Of a stretch of DNA of 64,000 nucleotides, positions 8,175-17,445 are shown piece by piece. Position 1 is the stretch's first letter; the number at the start of each line of letters is the position of its first letter. The notes beneath the pieces are model-generated. The model was given only the letters and a program-made list of their open reading frames with translations. It did no database searches and was not told the origin of the DNA. The position numbers and the translations under genes were made by a program. Source of the DNA: Corallococcus silvisoli (lineage in GTDB: Bacteria > Myxococcota > Myxococcia > Myxococcales > Myxococcaceae); the NCBI RefSeq assembly GCF_009909145.1, contig NZ_JAAAPJ010000011.1:282281-346280 (forward strand), given 5' to 3'.

Positions 8175-9557
8175 TCAGCGGGCGCAGTCGCCCGTCACCT
8201 GGGGAGCCGCGACGCCGTTGACGGTGTTGCCGCTGAAGGTGTTGCCCGCGCCCAGCACCAGCTCGGTGGAGTTGCCGCTCCCCCGGTTGCAGACGATGAC
8301 GCCGCCCATTCCCGCCTGGTTGCCGGTGAACTGGTTGCCCCGGAGGGTGACGCCCGCGTTGGGGACGTCCTCCAGGTAGATGGCCGCGCCCGGCCCCTTC
8401 ACGGCGGCGTTGTTCTCGAAGACGTTGTTCTCGATGAGGTCATGGTCGGGCTGGAAGTAATGCAGCGCTCCTCCGCCACCCAGGTCGTAATGCTGGGTGC
8501 CGTTGGGCCACGCCTCGTAGGCGCGCGGCTGGAGGACGTTGGCCTGGCTGCCCCGGAAGGCGGACAGCGTGTTGTTGCGGAACGTGTTGCCGCGCACGAT
8601 GGAGTTGCGCCCGTGGGTGATGCACATCGCGCCGCCGCCAGAGGTGGCGCCGTCGCCCGTGGCGAAGCGGTCGATGTCGCGGGTGCGGTTGTTCTCGAAG
8701 ACGGTGTCGGTGACGACGGAGCCGTCGGTGAACATCAGGTCCAGCGCGCCGCACTTGCCGGAGGACTCGTTGTCGCGGAAGAGCGAGTGCTGGATGGTCA
8801 CCGGGCCCGGGTAGTACGCCCAGAGCGCGCCCCGCGTGCGGTCCCGGTCGCCGTTGTATTCGTTCTTGCGCACCTTCTCGAAGACCATGTGCTGGAAGAC
8901 CGGGTCGCCGTCCCCCTTGGACTGGTCGCCGAAGAAGTTCATGCCCCACCAGCCATGGGGGTTGGTGGAAGTGAACGTCACCGGCGCCCCGGCGGTGCCC
9001 TGCACCAGGATGCGCCCGTACACGCGCAGCTCCACGCGTCCGTTGTGGTGGTTCATCACGTCCTGCGCGCCATCGCGCACGTCCGCGTTCGTCACCGCTG
9101 GGTTGCCCTTGAAGTCGATGACGACGCCCGGCTCCACCGTCGTCGTCTGCCCCTTGGGGATGGTCACGATGAACTGGGCGTTGCCCACGACGTGGTACGG
9201 GGAGCCCGCCCGCGTCAGGCGCGCGGGCATCGTGCCCGTCACCTGCGTGCCCGCGTCCTGCGGGATGGGGGCGCCCCCATCGGTGCCCCCCGCATCCGGA
9301 GCGCCCGCGTCGGACGGCCCCGCGTCGGAGGCTCCCGCGTCGGATGGGCCCGCGTCGGGGACTCCCGCGTCACGGTTCTCTGAAGGGCCCGCGTCGCGCG
9401 GTGGCACGCCCGCGTCGTCGCGGCCTGGAGTGCCGCTGTCGGGGACGATGCCGGAGGGATGCTCCTCCTGTGGTTCGGCGCCTCCCGAGCACGCCACCAC
9501 GGCCCCCCACAAGCAGAGGACGGACAGGACAACGTGGACACTGGAAGGGCGGTTCAT
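8175..9557 (-). CDS. Lipoprotein with Asp-Ala-Gly linker and parallel beta-helix domain
   Basis: 460 residues from the ATG at 9557 (MNRPSSVHVV). The signal peptide ends in a lipobox-like VVAC, so it is probably surface lipid-anchored. Residues about 35-100 are a low-complexity linker of DAGPS/DAGAS units, encoded by a 15-base repeat. The C-terminal 350 residues have the N-ladder and repeating VFENN, FRNNT and FEKVR pattern of right-handed parallel beta-helix proteins (polysaccharide lyases, adhesins). I see no catalytic residues that fix an activity. Divergent from the ArsC-like gene, 39 bases apart. Confidence 0.75.
   Translation of the reverse strand: MNRPSSVHVVLSVLCLWGAVVACSGGAEPQEEHPSGIVPDSGTPGRDDAGVPPRDAGPSENRDAGVPDAGPSDAGASDAGPSDAGAPDAGGTDGGAPIPQDAGTQVTGTMPARLTRAGSPYHVVGNAQFIVTIPKGQTTTVEPGVVIDFKGNPAVTNADVRDGAQDVMNHHNGRVELRVYGRILVQGTAGAPVTFTSTNPHGWWGMNFFGDQSKGDGDPVFQHMVFEKVRKNEYNGDRDRTRGALWAYYPGPVTIQHSLFRDNESSGKCGALDLMFTDGSVVTDTVFENNRTRDIDRFATGDGATSGGGAMCITHGRNSIVRGNTFRNNTLSAFRGSQANVLQPRAYEAWPNGTQHYDLGGGGALHYFQPDHDLIENNVFENNAAVKGPGAAIYLEDVPNAGVTLRGNQFTGNQAGMGGVIVCNRGSGNSTELVLGAGNTFSGNTVNGVAAPQVTGDCAR
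9304..9378. repeat. Five tandem 15-base units encoding the DAGxx linker
   Basis: Five units starting with CCCGCGTC at 9304, 9319, 9334, 9349 and 9364. Read on the minus strand each gives five residues of the DAGPS/DAGAS/DAGAP type. The array lies inside the lipoprotein gene and is the sort of in-frame minisatellite that can change linker length by slippage. Confidence 0.8.
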
Positions 9558-9596
9558 GGTCTCATTCCCCGGAGGCGGTCTGGTACAAGCCCGCGC

Positions 9597-9965
9597 ATGG
9601 CCGATGACATCCTCGTGCTGGCGTACTCCGGATGCGACACCTGCAAGAAGGCGTTGAAGTGGCTGGAGGCGCGCGGCGTCTCCTACCAGACGCGCCCCAT
9701 TGTCGACCAACCGCCCACCGTGGCGGAGCTGCGCCAGTGGATTCCCAAGAGCGGCGTGTCCGTGCGCAAGTGGCTCAACACCAGTGGACAGAGCTATCGC
9801 GCGCTCGGGAAGGAGAAGATCGACGCGGCCTCCGATGAGGAGCTGGTGGAGTGGCTCTCGAAGGATGGGAAGTTGGTGAAGCGTCCCGTGCTGATCAGCA
9901 AGGAGGCCGTCACCGTGGGCTTCCGCCCCGAGGCCTACGACGCGCGCTTCCCTCCGCGCGGGTAG
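9597..9965 (+). CDS. ArsC/Spx-family thioredoxin-fold reductase
   Basis: 122 residues from the ATG at 9597. It has the short thioredoxin-like fold of the ArsC/YffB/Spx family, with the redox pair SGCDTCKKAL (Cys13 and Cys16) at the N-terminal active site and the cis-Pro region KRPVLIS near 96-102. Typical family length is 110-125. The CxxC form is more like YffB/Spx-type than classical arsenate reductase (CxxS), and no ars genes are near, so arsenate reduction is not implied. Stands alone, divergent from the beta-helix lipoprotein. Confidence 0.85.
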   Translation: MADDILVLAYSGCDTCKKALKWLEARGVSYQTRPIVDQPPTVAELRQWIPKSGVSVRKWLNTSGQSYRALGKEKIDAASDEELVEWLSKDGKLVKRPVLISKEAVTVGFRPEAYDARFPPRG

Positions 9966-10086
9966 CGGGGCGGCCGGGCCCTTGGGACTGGGGCCCCCTC
10001 CCTTCGCGCGGCTTCAGGACAGGCAGGCGGACGAGCCCTCGGTCGACCGTCGTCGCGTGCGTGCCGGGTTGCCACGTTGAGTGGGC

Positions 10087-10950
10087 ATGGAAATCGGATC
10101 CAGACGCCCATTGGGGGAGATCCTCCTGGAGCTGGGAGTGGTCGACAAGGGCCAGCTCCGGCTGGGGCTCGTGCACCATCACGAGCTCCACGTCCCCCTG
10201 GGCCGTGCCCTGGTGAACGAGGGCGTGTGCACGGAGGCGGACGTCCTGCGCGGGCTGGCCCTCCAGTTCGACGTGGACGCCGTGGACCTGGACCGCCACC
10301 CGCTCGACCGGTCCCTGACCGCGCTGGTGCCCGCGCGCATCGCCCGGCAGTACGGCGTCGTGCCGCTCCAACTGGAGACGCGCGAGGACCGCGAGGTGCT
10401 TCACCTCGCCGTGCCCGCGCCGCTGTCCCTGGACGCGGTGGATGACGTGCGGGCGGTGTCCGGCAAGGCGCGCGTGGAGCCGCACCTGGCCTCCGACAGG
10501 GCCCTGGCCCGCGCGCTCGGCGCCCTCTACGGAATCCGGGAGACGGACGAGCCGGTGGCGACGCCCGAGCCGCGCCGTCCGCCCGTGCCCGGTCCGCCGC
10601 TCCTGCTCTATGGATGGCCGCCCGTGACCGCGGTGCTCATCTCCCGCACGCTGGCGCGCAACGGCATCACCGCCCGCGTCGCCACGCCGCTGGAGGTCCT
10701 GCACACGCGCGCGAACGACGTGGTGCTCGCGCCCCTCCAGGCCATGGAGGGGCTGCTCGCGGGCGAGGTCCGCATCGAGGGCGCCCTCATCGTGCACGGG
10801 ACGTCCGACGACGAGGGCTTCGACCGGGCCCGCAAGCTGGGGGCGCGGGGCTTCCTCGCCAACCCGCGCGACGAGGAGCTGCTGCTGCGCGCCGTGCGCC
10901 GGCTGCGCCCCGACGCCGGCACCGAGCCCTCCTGGTCAGGCCACTCCTGA
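10087..10950 (+). CDS. MshEN (GspE/PilB N-terminal) domain protein without ATPase domain
   Basis: 287 residues from the ATG at 10087; a GTG at 10081 is possible. The first 150 residues follow the MshEN pattern found at the N terminus of type II secretion/type IV pilus ATPases: PLGEILLELGVVDKGQLRLGL, PLGRALVNEGVCTEADVLRGLA, then ARIARQYGVVPLQLE and a further repeat. In those ATPases MshEN domains can bind c-di-GMP. After a Pro-rich linker near 170, a receiver-like alpha/beta segment follows (LLLYGWPPVTAVLISRTL...GARGFLANPRDEELL). There is no Walker motif. Probably a regulatory or sensory relative of pilus ATPases; role unknown. Converges with the GDSL gene. Confidence 0.7.
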   Translation: MEIGSRRPLGEILLELGVVDKGQLRLGLVHHHELHVPLGRALVNEGVCTEADVLRGLALQFDVDAVDLDRHPLDRSLTALVPARIARQYGVVPLQLETREDREVLHLAVPAPLSLDAVDDVRAVSGKARVEPHLASDRALARALGALYGIRETDEPVATPEPRRPPVPGPPLLLYGWPPVTAVLISRTLARNGITARVATPLEVLHTRANDVVLAPLQAMEGLLAGEVRIEGALIVHGTSDDEGFDRARKLGARGFLANPRDEELLLRAVRRLRPDAGTEPSWSGHS

Positions 10951-10966
10951 ACGAAGAGGCCGCGCC

Positions 10967-11818
10967 CTACGGGGCGGCCGGGGCCACCGGCGCCAGGGCC
11001 TGGAGCGCCTCCTCCGCGGGCGCGGCGGCGGGGCGCGCGGTGTGCTGCTCGCCGGACTCGAGCCCCAGCACGCCCAGCACCTCCGGGTACACCTTGTTCG
11101 CGAAGTAGCGCCCACCCGCCACGGTGAAGTGCACGCCGTCCGTCATGCGCAGGCGCATGGGCTTGCGGAAGCCCTCCACGCGGGCCTGCTTCAGCGCCTT
11201 GCCGCGCGCGTCGGTGAAGAAGGGCCGCGTCTCCAGGTGCACGGCGTCCTCGCGGGCGGAGATGACCTCGCGCTGGAGGCCGCGGATCAACGTGAGCTTC
11301 TGTTCGAAGCGGTGACGGCTCGTCGCGGGCAGCTCCAGCCAGATGATCTTCCGGCCCGGCGCGGAGATGGCCGTCACGAAGTCCTGGATGCGCTGGCGGT
11401 ACTCGCCCTCCCAGTCCGGCTTTCCCCAGGCGACGGTGGCGCGCCCCTGCCGGGTGTGCAGGGCCTGACCGTCATTGCCGCCCAGGATGACCACCACCAC
11501 GTCCGGCTGATGCTGCTGCACCTCCTGCTGGCCCACCTCCAGCCAGTCGAAGAAGTCCGGGCGGGCCAGCCCGGTGGAAGACTTCGCGCGGCGCTCACAG
11601 CGGATCCGCGGGTGCGCGGCGAGCTGGTTCTGGAGGTACTCCCCGAACCCCGTGGCGATGAGGCTGTCCCCCAGCAGCAGCACCGTGCGCCGGGGAGCGG
11701 GAGCGACGGCCGGAGGGGCGGGAGCGGCGGCGGGCCCGGGTTCGGGGACCGAGGCAGCCGAGGCCACCGTGGACAGGAACGCCAGAAGGAGGAACGCGCG
11801 AAGAGGACGGGTCGACAT
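10967..11818 (-). CDS. SGNH/GDSL hydrolase (DUF459-like), secreted
   Basis: 283 residues from the ATG at 11818 (MSTRPLRAFL) with a signal peptide and an Ala/Pro-rich spacer to about 42. SGNH blocks are in order: LLLGDSLIATGF (block I, catalytic Ser at GDS), VVVVILGGNDGQ (block III, GGND) and TDGVHFTVAGGRYFA (block V, Asp and His of the triad). The family includes esterases and acyl-transferring periplasmic enzymes acting on glycans. Spacing between blocks resembles DUF459 members. Likely periplasmic esterase or acetyltransferase partner; substrate unknown. Confidence 0.85.
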   Translation of the reverse strand: MSTRPLRAFLLLAFLSTVASAASVPEPGPAAAPAPPAVAPAPRRTVLLLGDSLIATGFGEYLQNQLAAHPRIRCERRAKSSTGLARPDFFDWLEVGQQEVQQHQPDVVVVILGGNDGQALHTRQGRATVAWGKPDWEGEYRQRIQDFVTAISAPGRKIIWLELPATSRHRFEQKLTLIRGLQREVISAREDAVHLETRPFFTDARGKALKQARVEGFRKPMRLRMTDGVHFTVAGGRYFANKVYPEVLGVLGLESGEQHTARPAAAPAEEALQALAPVAPAAP

Positions 11819-11916
11819 CGGCGGAGGCGAAACTACTTCCCACACGTGCATCCGTACACCCCCCAACGGGAGGGAGGATCCGTTCACCCGGCGGCGCGCG
11901 TCACGGCCGGACCGCG

Positions 11917-12705
11917 TCAGGCCGCGGAGCCCACGTCCACGTCCACGTCCGCCAGCGCCGCGAGCCCCGGGGGCGCGAGCGCATGGAGCCACGGCGTGAG
12001 CAGCCGCGCGCAGTCGTCCGGATGCGAGAAATAGGGCACGTGTCCCGCGCCGCGCAGCAGGTGCCGGGGCGTGCCTTCGGGCAGCGACGCGGCCAGGCGC
12101 TCCAGCGAGGACGGCGGCACCAGCACGTCGCGGTCGCCCTGGATGCACAGGCACGACACCTTCAACGGCTTGAGGTCCGGCGGCGGCGGCTCCGAGTGGA
12201 TGGCGAACGCGCGCCGCAGCGTCGACAGCCGCTCCACCGTCGTGGTGGGCACCACGTCCGCCACCTCGCCCGAAGGCACCGGCCGCCACGCCGCCAGCGA
12301 CGCCGCGGCCCACCCCGGGCGCCCCAGCACCGCGATGGGCCCCATCATCGCGATGAGCCGTCCGCGAGGCCCCACGTGCGCGGTGCGCGTGAAGGAGCCC
12401 AGGAACGCCACGCCTCGGGTCGCGCCCCCCGCCGCCAGGTGCGCCGCCACCATGCCGCCAAACGAACTGGCCACCACCGCGTCCACCGCGCCCGCCACCC
12501 GCAGCACCTGATCCGCCAGCACCTTCGCGCCGCACGCCGCGTGCTCGCCCTCCGGGTACTCCACCAGCACGGGCCGGGCGACGTCCGTGAGCCGCAGGGC
12601 GAGCGAGCGGAAGCCCGCCCCCCGGGCGCCCAGCCCCGGCAGGAGCAGCACGCGCGGCCCCGCGTCACAGCCTCCCATGTCGGTCAGTTCCACCGTGCGA
12701 CGCAT
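11917..12705 (-). CDS. Alpha/beta-fold hydrolase
   Basis: 262 residues from the ATG at 12705, chosen because CAGGAGGAAG sits just upstream. The fold markers are LLLPGLGARGAGF (oxyanion region near 20), the nucleophile turn VVASSFGGMVAAH near 80 (Sm-x-S-x-G type), the acid in CLCIQGDRDVLVPP near 205, and the His in LRGAGHVPYFSHPDD near 235. It resembles BioH/menaquinone-type small carboxylesterases. No operon partners; substrate not predictable. Confidence 0.8.
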   Translation of the reverse strand: MRRTVELTDMGGCDAGPRVLLLPGLGARGAGFRSLALRLTDVARPVLVEYPEGEHAACGAKVLADQVLRVAGAVDAVVASSFGGMVAAHLAAGGATRGVAFLGSFTRTAHVGPRGRLIAMMGPIAVLGRPGWAAASLAAWRPVPSGEVADVVPTTTVERLSTLRRAFAIHSEPPPPDLKPLKVSCLCIQGDRDVLVPPSSLERLAASLPEGTPRHLLRGAGHVPYFSHPDDCARLLTPWLHALAPPGLAALADVDVDVGSAA

Positions 12706-12945
12706 GGCGTCTTCCTCCTGGCGCGCGCCTGTGAACACCGCTCACGCCCTGGGTCTGCCCGCCCCCACCAGGAGGCTCGCAGGACCCACGGGCGGTGGGA
12801 AGTCCCCCCGCCGTCTCGCTCTCTGAGACATGGAGTGATACAGCGTCAATCACACCACCCTTTTCCACCGACGCGTCGCACCACGTCCGTGAACCAAGGT
12901 TTTTCGTCTCCAGCGTTCTGACAGCGAGGGGGCGAAGGATTAAGA

Positions 12946-13311
12946 ATGGTCACCGTGAATCTGCATGCCTTCGGGGAGTTCGTTCGCAAGCATCGTCCGG
13001 CCCTGGAGGTACGGGCCGCGAAGCTCTGCGTGGGAAGTTCGGTCGACTCCACGGAGCTGGTGGGCGAGACGCTGGAGCGTGCCCTGTCCGTCTTCGAGCG
13101 GCTTCAGGACGAGGACACCACCGCCGTGATGCAGTGGCTGGATGGCGCCATGGGCCGCTGCTTCGCGCGGATGGGTGGGCAGCTGCCGGACGCGAAGCCC
13201 GCGGCGCCGGATCTCCAGCAGACGTTCGACCTGCTGCGTGCGCGCTTCCGTGAGGTGTACGGACAGCCCGCGTTCGGCAAGCGCGTGGGCGTCACCGGCT
13301 GGCGGATGTAA
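12946..13311 (+). CDS. Small protein resembling an isolated sigma-70 region 2
   Basis: 121 residues. The first 55 residues read like the start of an ECF sigma factor (FGEFVRKHRPALEVRAAKLC...STELVGETLERALSVFERL), where the helix normally reads DLVQDTLERA. The acidic DxxQ positions have changed and no region 4 helix-turn-helix follows; instead a Phe/Arg-rich tail ends in VTGWRM. It could be a decayed sigma factor or an adapter that binds RNA polymerase or an anti-sigma. Flanked by the divergent hydrolase and the convergent double helicase (34 bases to its stop). Confidence 0.5.
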   Translation: MVTVNLHAFGEFVRKHRPALEVRAAKLCVGSSVDSTELVGETLERALSVFERLQDEDTTAVMQWLDGAMGRCFARMGGQLPDAKPAAPDLQQTFDLLRARFREVYGQPAFGKRVGVTGWRM

Positions 13312-13344
13312 CGCTGTCTCATGGCCCGTCCCGGGTGCCTGGAC

Positions 13345-16300
13345 TCAGGGCGCCGGACGGTGGCCGGACAGCGCCTCCACGTAGGACGCGGCCACCTGGA
13401 GGAAGCGGCCTCCGCGCACGCCGGTGAGGTACTGGCGCTTCATCGCGCGGGTGGCCCCCACGTAGAACATCGCGCGGCGGATGCGTTCGTGTTCGCGCTC
13501 GGTGCGCTGGCGGGCCCCCGCCATCCACGCCTCGATGGAGTCCAGGGCCTCCAATCCCGCGAAGAAGACGACGGGGCACTCGTGGCCCTTGCATGAGAAC
13601 ACCGTGGTGGCGCGCACGTGATCCACGCCGCTCACGCGGAAGTCGGCCACGTCCCGCCCGCCCTTGCCGCCATAGGCCTCCGCGGGCACGCCCGCCTTCT
13701 GGAGCGCGTCGGTGAAGGACGCGGGCATGACGGGCGCCACCACCAGGATGTCGCCGGGGTGGACGCCTTCCTCGCGCACCAGCCGCGCCACCTCCTTCGC
13801 GACCCAGCGGGCCTCGCTGGTGCTGGAGGCGAAGGCCTTCACCTGGGGCAGCACGCCACCGCGCTCGGTGGACTGCACGCGGTAGAGGCCTTCCAGCGTC
13901 TCCTCCGGAAGCCACAGCAGGCGCTCGCGGGCCAGCTCTCCCGCCTTCATGTATTCGCGCATGCCAGGGTCGGTGACGCGGTGCTGGCGCAGCGGATCCA
14001 GCACCACGTTGAAGGCCACGTCGAGGATGTCGCGGGTGGCGCGGAAGGTCTCCTTGAGCACGCGGGTGCGGCCCCGGAAGGACAGCCCTTCGGGGAGCTG
14101 CTCCTTCAGGTGGTCGATGGGCACCTGGCCGTAGACGTTCTGCGAGTCGTCCATGAACAGCTGGAAGCAGCGTGACTCGCGGCCGTCCTCGCCCACGCGA
14201 GGGCGCACCAGCGCGTGCAGCGACGCCAGCGCCTTCGCGTCCATGTCCTGCGCCTCGTCCACGAAGACGGCGTCGAAGGCGTAGGGCTCCAGGCGCCGGA
14301 GCGCCCCCACGTGCTTCACCGTCACCTGGGCCCGGAGCGGACGCACCTGCTCCGCGCCCGCGCGCACGGTGAGCGCCTCCACCAGGAGCTTGTCCACGAG
14401 CGGCGCGAGCGAGCGGTTGTAGAAGGAGACGAGCACCCGGGCGCGGGGGTTCTCCAGGAGGTAGCGCGCGGCCCAGTGCGCCAGCACGTACGTCTTGCCG
14501 CTGCCAGCCACGCCGCGCACCAGGTGGTGGCCGTCGTCGAAGCGGCGCTCGAAGAGGGACACCTGCTCCTGGGTGAAGAGGGGCCCGGTGTCCTTGCCAC
14601 CGGCGATCTCCCCGCCCAGGCCCATGGGCACCAGCGGCGGTGGAGGGGGCGGCGGCGGACGCGGCTGGGACGCGAGCAGCTCCAGCCGGGGCGGCGTGCC
14701 CGGGTGCACGCGCACGCGAGGCAGCAGCGACAAGAAGCGCGCGGGCACGGGCGACGCGCGGGCCTCCTGGCGCGAAGCCAGCACCAGCAGATACTCCTTC
14801 GCGCGGCTGGCGGCCACGTTGAGGATGGGCACCAGGGTGTGCGGTGGGAAGGGCCGACCTCCGGCCACGGTGTCCACCATCACCACATCGTACTGCGTGC
14901 CCTGCTGGCGGTGGATGGTGGAGGCGCTGAACATGTCGTGGCGCAGCCCCGCCGCGTTGCCCAGCTTGCGCAGGAGCGCCGCCTGCGCGCGGTAGGGCGT
15001 CACGCACAGCACGGTGAGGCCCAGGCGCACGGCCTGGCGGGCCAGGGTCACGGCGAGCTCCGCGGACAGCTCGCGCTGGTAGCCGGAGCCCGTCTCGCCG
15101 CGGCCATGCGTGAGGCGGCGGTTGTCGCGGCTCAGCCCATCCAGCACCAGCCACATCGCGCGGGCCGGGAAGGCGGGCACGGGAGGGGGCTTCTGGGCCC
15201 GGTCCTTCACGAGGTCGCCGTCCTCCAGCGCGCCGCCGTAGCAGAAGTCGCTCACCACGCGAGCGATGTCCGGGTGCATGCGGTGCTGGGTGCGCAGGAG
15301 CAGCACGTCCGGCCGCTCCGCGTCCTTCACCGCGTCCTCCAGGTGGGACAGGGCGCTGGCGCGGAGCCACGTCTGGGTGCCCCGGCCCGCGCCCTCGGCC
15401 GCGCGGCTCACGGGGCCGATCTGCTTGGGGTCGCCCGCGAGCGTCACCTGCCGGGCGAGCGGGGCGAGCAGCGCCGTCGCCGCGCGCGTCACCATGCCCG
15501 CCTCGTCCACGACGAGCCGCTGGAAGGTCTCCTCCCCTTCCAGCTCCGACACCAGCCGGAGCGCGCGGTGCACGGTGAGCACCATCAGGGGGCTGTCGCC
15601 CTTCTCCGCCTCCTTCAGCGTCGGGTCCTTCACGCGGCCGCGCAGCGTGCGCAGCTCCGCCTGCATCCGGGCCAGCTCCGGCGCGGCGCCGCCCCGGGCG
15701 CGCTCCAGCGTGAGCTCGCGCTCGCGCTCCTGGATGGAGGTGAGCAGCTTGCTCGTCTTCGCCTCCTCGAGCGCCACGGTGGGCAGCTTGGCGAGGGCGT
15801 CGCTCGCGCCGGTGCCGCCGCGGAAGATGCTGCGGGCCAGCGGGCGCAGCGGGATGGGGTCGCGCTCCAGGAGGGAGCTGACGCGCATCACCAGCTCGTC
15901 CGCGGCGCGGTTGGTGGGGGCCACCGCGAGGATGCGCTCGTTCGGGTACGCGCGCAGGGCGCGGGCGATGAGGTCCGCGACCGCCGTCGTCTTGCCGGTG
16001 CCGGGAGGACCCCAGATGCTGCCCCACGGCTGGCGCCAGAGCCGGTCCACGGGGAGGAGCTCCGCGTCGCGGGCGGACGGTGGGGACGGGATGAGGTCGC
16101 CCCTCGCGCGCTCCAGGGAGGTGGTGAGGGTGGGGACGCGCTCCTCGTAGGCGGAGGCCGCCGCGCACAGGGCCTCCGCGAAGTCATAGGGCCGGTAGCA
16201 CCAGCGCTCGCAGGAGAGGACGCGGCGGTCCAGGTCCTCACCGGAGTCGGAGGAGGCGAAGACGCGGCCGGATTCGAAGTCCAGGTGGACGATGTCCCCG

Positions 16301-17226
16301 GCGAACACCAGCTCCTCGCCCAGGAAGCCCAGCAGCGAGCCTCCGGACCAGTCCGGATCCGCGGCGGGCACCGGCACGAGGCCCAGCACGCCGGGGCCGG
16401 CGAGGCCCACCTCGCGCGCCTCCTGGAGGCGCTGGGCGCGGTATTGGCTGCGCTCGGCCACCAGCGCGTCGCGGAGGTCTTCGGGGAGGTAGGACGGCGC
16501 GACCCACTGTTCCCTGCGGCGCCCGGACGACACGGCGGCCTGCATGGCCTGCCGCTCGGCGGGGGTGACATCGCCGGAGGTGGACACGTCGCGGGCCGGG
16601 GCTTCCTCTGGGGGCCGGACGTCGGCCGGGTCGTCCACGCGGAGCAGGTTTGGGGCAGGCACCTTCGGCGCGCGGGCCGTGAAGGACGCGAGGGTTGACG
16701 GGGACGCCGCGTCAGCGCCCGTCCCGGCGGGCCCCAACAGAGGGGCTTCGCCCGCCCGCGAGTCCTCCATGGATGGGGCCACCCCAGCAGCCAGCGCGTC
16801 CGGTGCCCGCGGGCTCACGGGCTCGCGAACCCGCGCGGGCAAACCTTCCGGAGCTGGCGTCGCCGAGGCAGTGCGCGCGTCCGCCGCTTCCGTCGCGGCC
16901 ACCGCGCGGCTCACGCGATGGGAGGCCGGCATGGACGCCAGCGCGGCGGAGTCCAGCTCCCGGAAGGTCAACGTCTTCGCCTTCGCGGCCCCCCTCCCCT
17001 TCGCCCCCGAGGAGTCCGCCCGCTTCGGCGGTTCCGTCAGCACCGGTGGCGGGGCATCGGAATCCGGTGGAGGCCAGGAGGACTGGACGCGGAGGATGGG
17101 CGCGGCCTGTCCAGCCTCGACATCCGTGTCGTACTCCACGCGGAGCACGGGCACGAGGCCGTCTGGCGCACGCTCGTCCCGTGGCGCCTCCCCCTGACCC
17201 GACTCCTCGTCCGTCCTGCGCATCAT
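13345..17226 (-). CDS. Double superfamily 1 helicase: Upf1-like core fused to UvrD-like core
   Basis: 1293 residues. The N-terminal 270 are low complexity and Ala/Pro-rich. A first helicase engine follows: Walker A WGPPGTGKTT near 405, LVVDEAGMV near 573, RTQHRMHPDIA near 650, CVTPYRAQAALL and STIHRQQGTQYDVVMVD, LNVAASRAKEYLL, the Upf1/Dna2-type motif set. After a poly-Pro linker comes a second engine: VAGSGKTYVLAHWAARY near 904, VFVDEAQDMD near 992, KETFRATRDI, TVFSCKGHECPVVFFAG and FYVGATRAMKRQYL, the UvrD-type set. Both ATP sites look intact. Probably a large nucleic-acid motor for repair or RNA/DNA hybrid processing. The ATGs at 17226 and 17223 are adjacent. Confidence 0.8.
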   Translation of the reverse strand: MMRRTDEESGQGEAPRDERAPDGLVPVLRVEYDTDVEAGQAAPILRVQSSWPPPDSDAPPPVLTEPPKRADSSGAKGRGAAKAKTLTFRELDSAALASMPASHRVSRAVAATEAADARTASATPAPEGLPARVREPVSPRAPDALAAGVAPSMEDSRAGEAPLLGPAGTGADAASPSTLASFTARAPKVPAPNLLRVDDPADVRPPEEAPARDVSTSGDVTPAERQAMQAAVSSGRRREQWVAPSYLPEDLRDALVAERSQYRAQRLQEAREVGLAGPGVLGLVPVPAADPDWSGGSLLGFLGEELVFAGDIVHLDFESGRVFASSDSGEDLDRRVLSCERWCYRPYDFAEALCAAASAYEERVPTLTTSLERARGDLIPSPPSARDAELLPVDRLWRQPWGSIWGPPGTGKTTAVADLIARALRAYPNERILAVAPTNRAADELVMRVSSLLERDPIPLRPLARSIFRGGTGASDALAKLPTVALEEAKTSKLLTSIQERERELTLERARGGAAPELARMQAELRTLRGRVKDPTLKEAEKGDSPLMVLTVHRALRLVSELEGEETFQRLVVDEAGMVTRAATALLAPLARQVTLAGDPKQIGPVSRAAEGAGRGTQTWLRASALSHLEDAVKDAERPDVLLLRTQHRMHPDIARVVSDFCYGGALEDGDLVKDRAQKPPPVPAFPARAMWLVLDGLSRDNRRLTHGRGETGSGYQRELSAELAVTLARQAVRLGLTVLCVTPYRAQAALLRKLGNAAGLRHDMFSASTIHRQQGTQYDVVMVDTVAGGRPFPPHTLVPILNVAASRAKEYLLVLASRQEARASPVPARFLSLLPRVRVHPGTPPRLELLASQPRPPPPPPPPLVPMGLGGEIAGGKDTGPLFTQEQVSLFERRFDDGHHLVRGVAGSGKTYVLAHWAARYLLENPRARVLVSFYNRSLAPLVDKLLVEALTVRAGAEQVRPLRAQVTVKHVGALRRLEPYAFDAVFVDEAQDMDAKALASLHALVRPRVGEDGRESRCFQLFMDDSQNVYGQVPIDHLKEQLPEGLSFRGRTRVLKETFRATRDILDVAFNVVLDPLRQHRVTDPGMREYMKAGELARERLLWLPEETLEGLYRVQSTERGGVLPQVKAFASSTSEARWVAKEVARLVREEGVHPGDILVVAPVMPASFTDALQKAGVPAEAYGGKGGRDVADFRVSGVDHVRATTVFSCKGHECPVVFFAGLEALDSIEAWMAGARQRTEREHERIRRAMFYVGATRAMKRQYLTGVRGGRFLQVAASYVEALSGHRPAP

Positions 17227-17445
17227 ACCGGGTGCTCGCGGCGCGGCCCTTCCTCACCCTCGGAAGGTGGCGGCGCCGGGAAGCCGGCCAAGCTAGGGGA
17301 GGCATCGATCTGCGTCAACGCACGCGCGGGCTCCCTCGGACGCCTGCACCGCCGGTGAATCCACCCCTCCACGCGCGACAGCCCGGCCCCGCGCACCCAC
17401 GCGGACCCGGGCCGTCACCTGCCCACCTGGAAACCCCAGAGCGGA

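Noticed and set aside
9597..9965. Arsenate reductase
   Set aside because: The active site is CxxC rather than the usual arsenate reductase form and there are no other ars genes, so only the broad ArsC/Spx family is claimed.
13290..17226. Long open frames opposite the double helicase
   Set aside because: Low-complexity Arg/Ala/Gly translations without start signals or motifs; the minus-strand helicase explains the coding signal.
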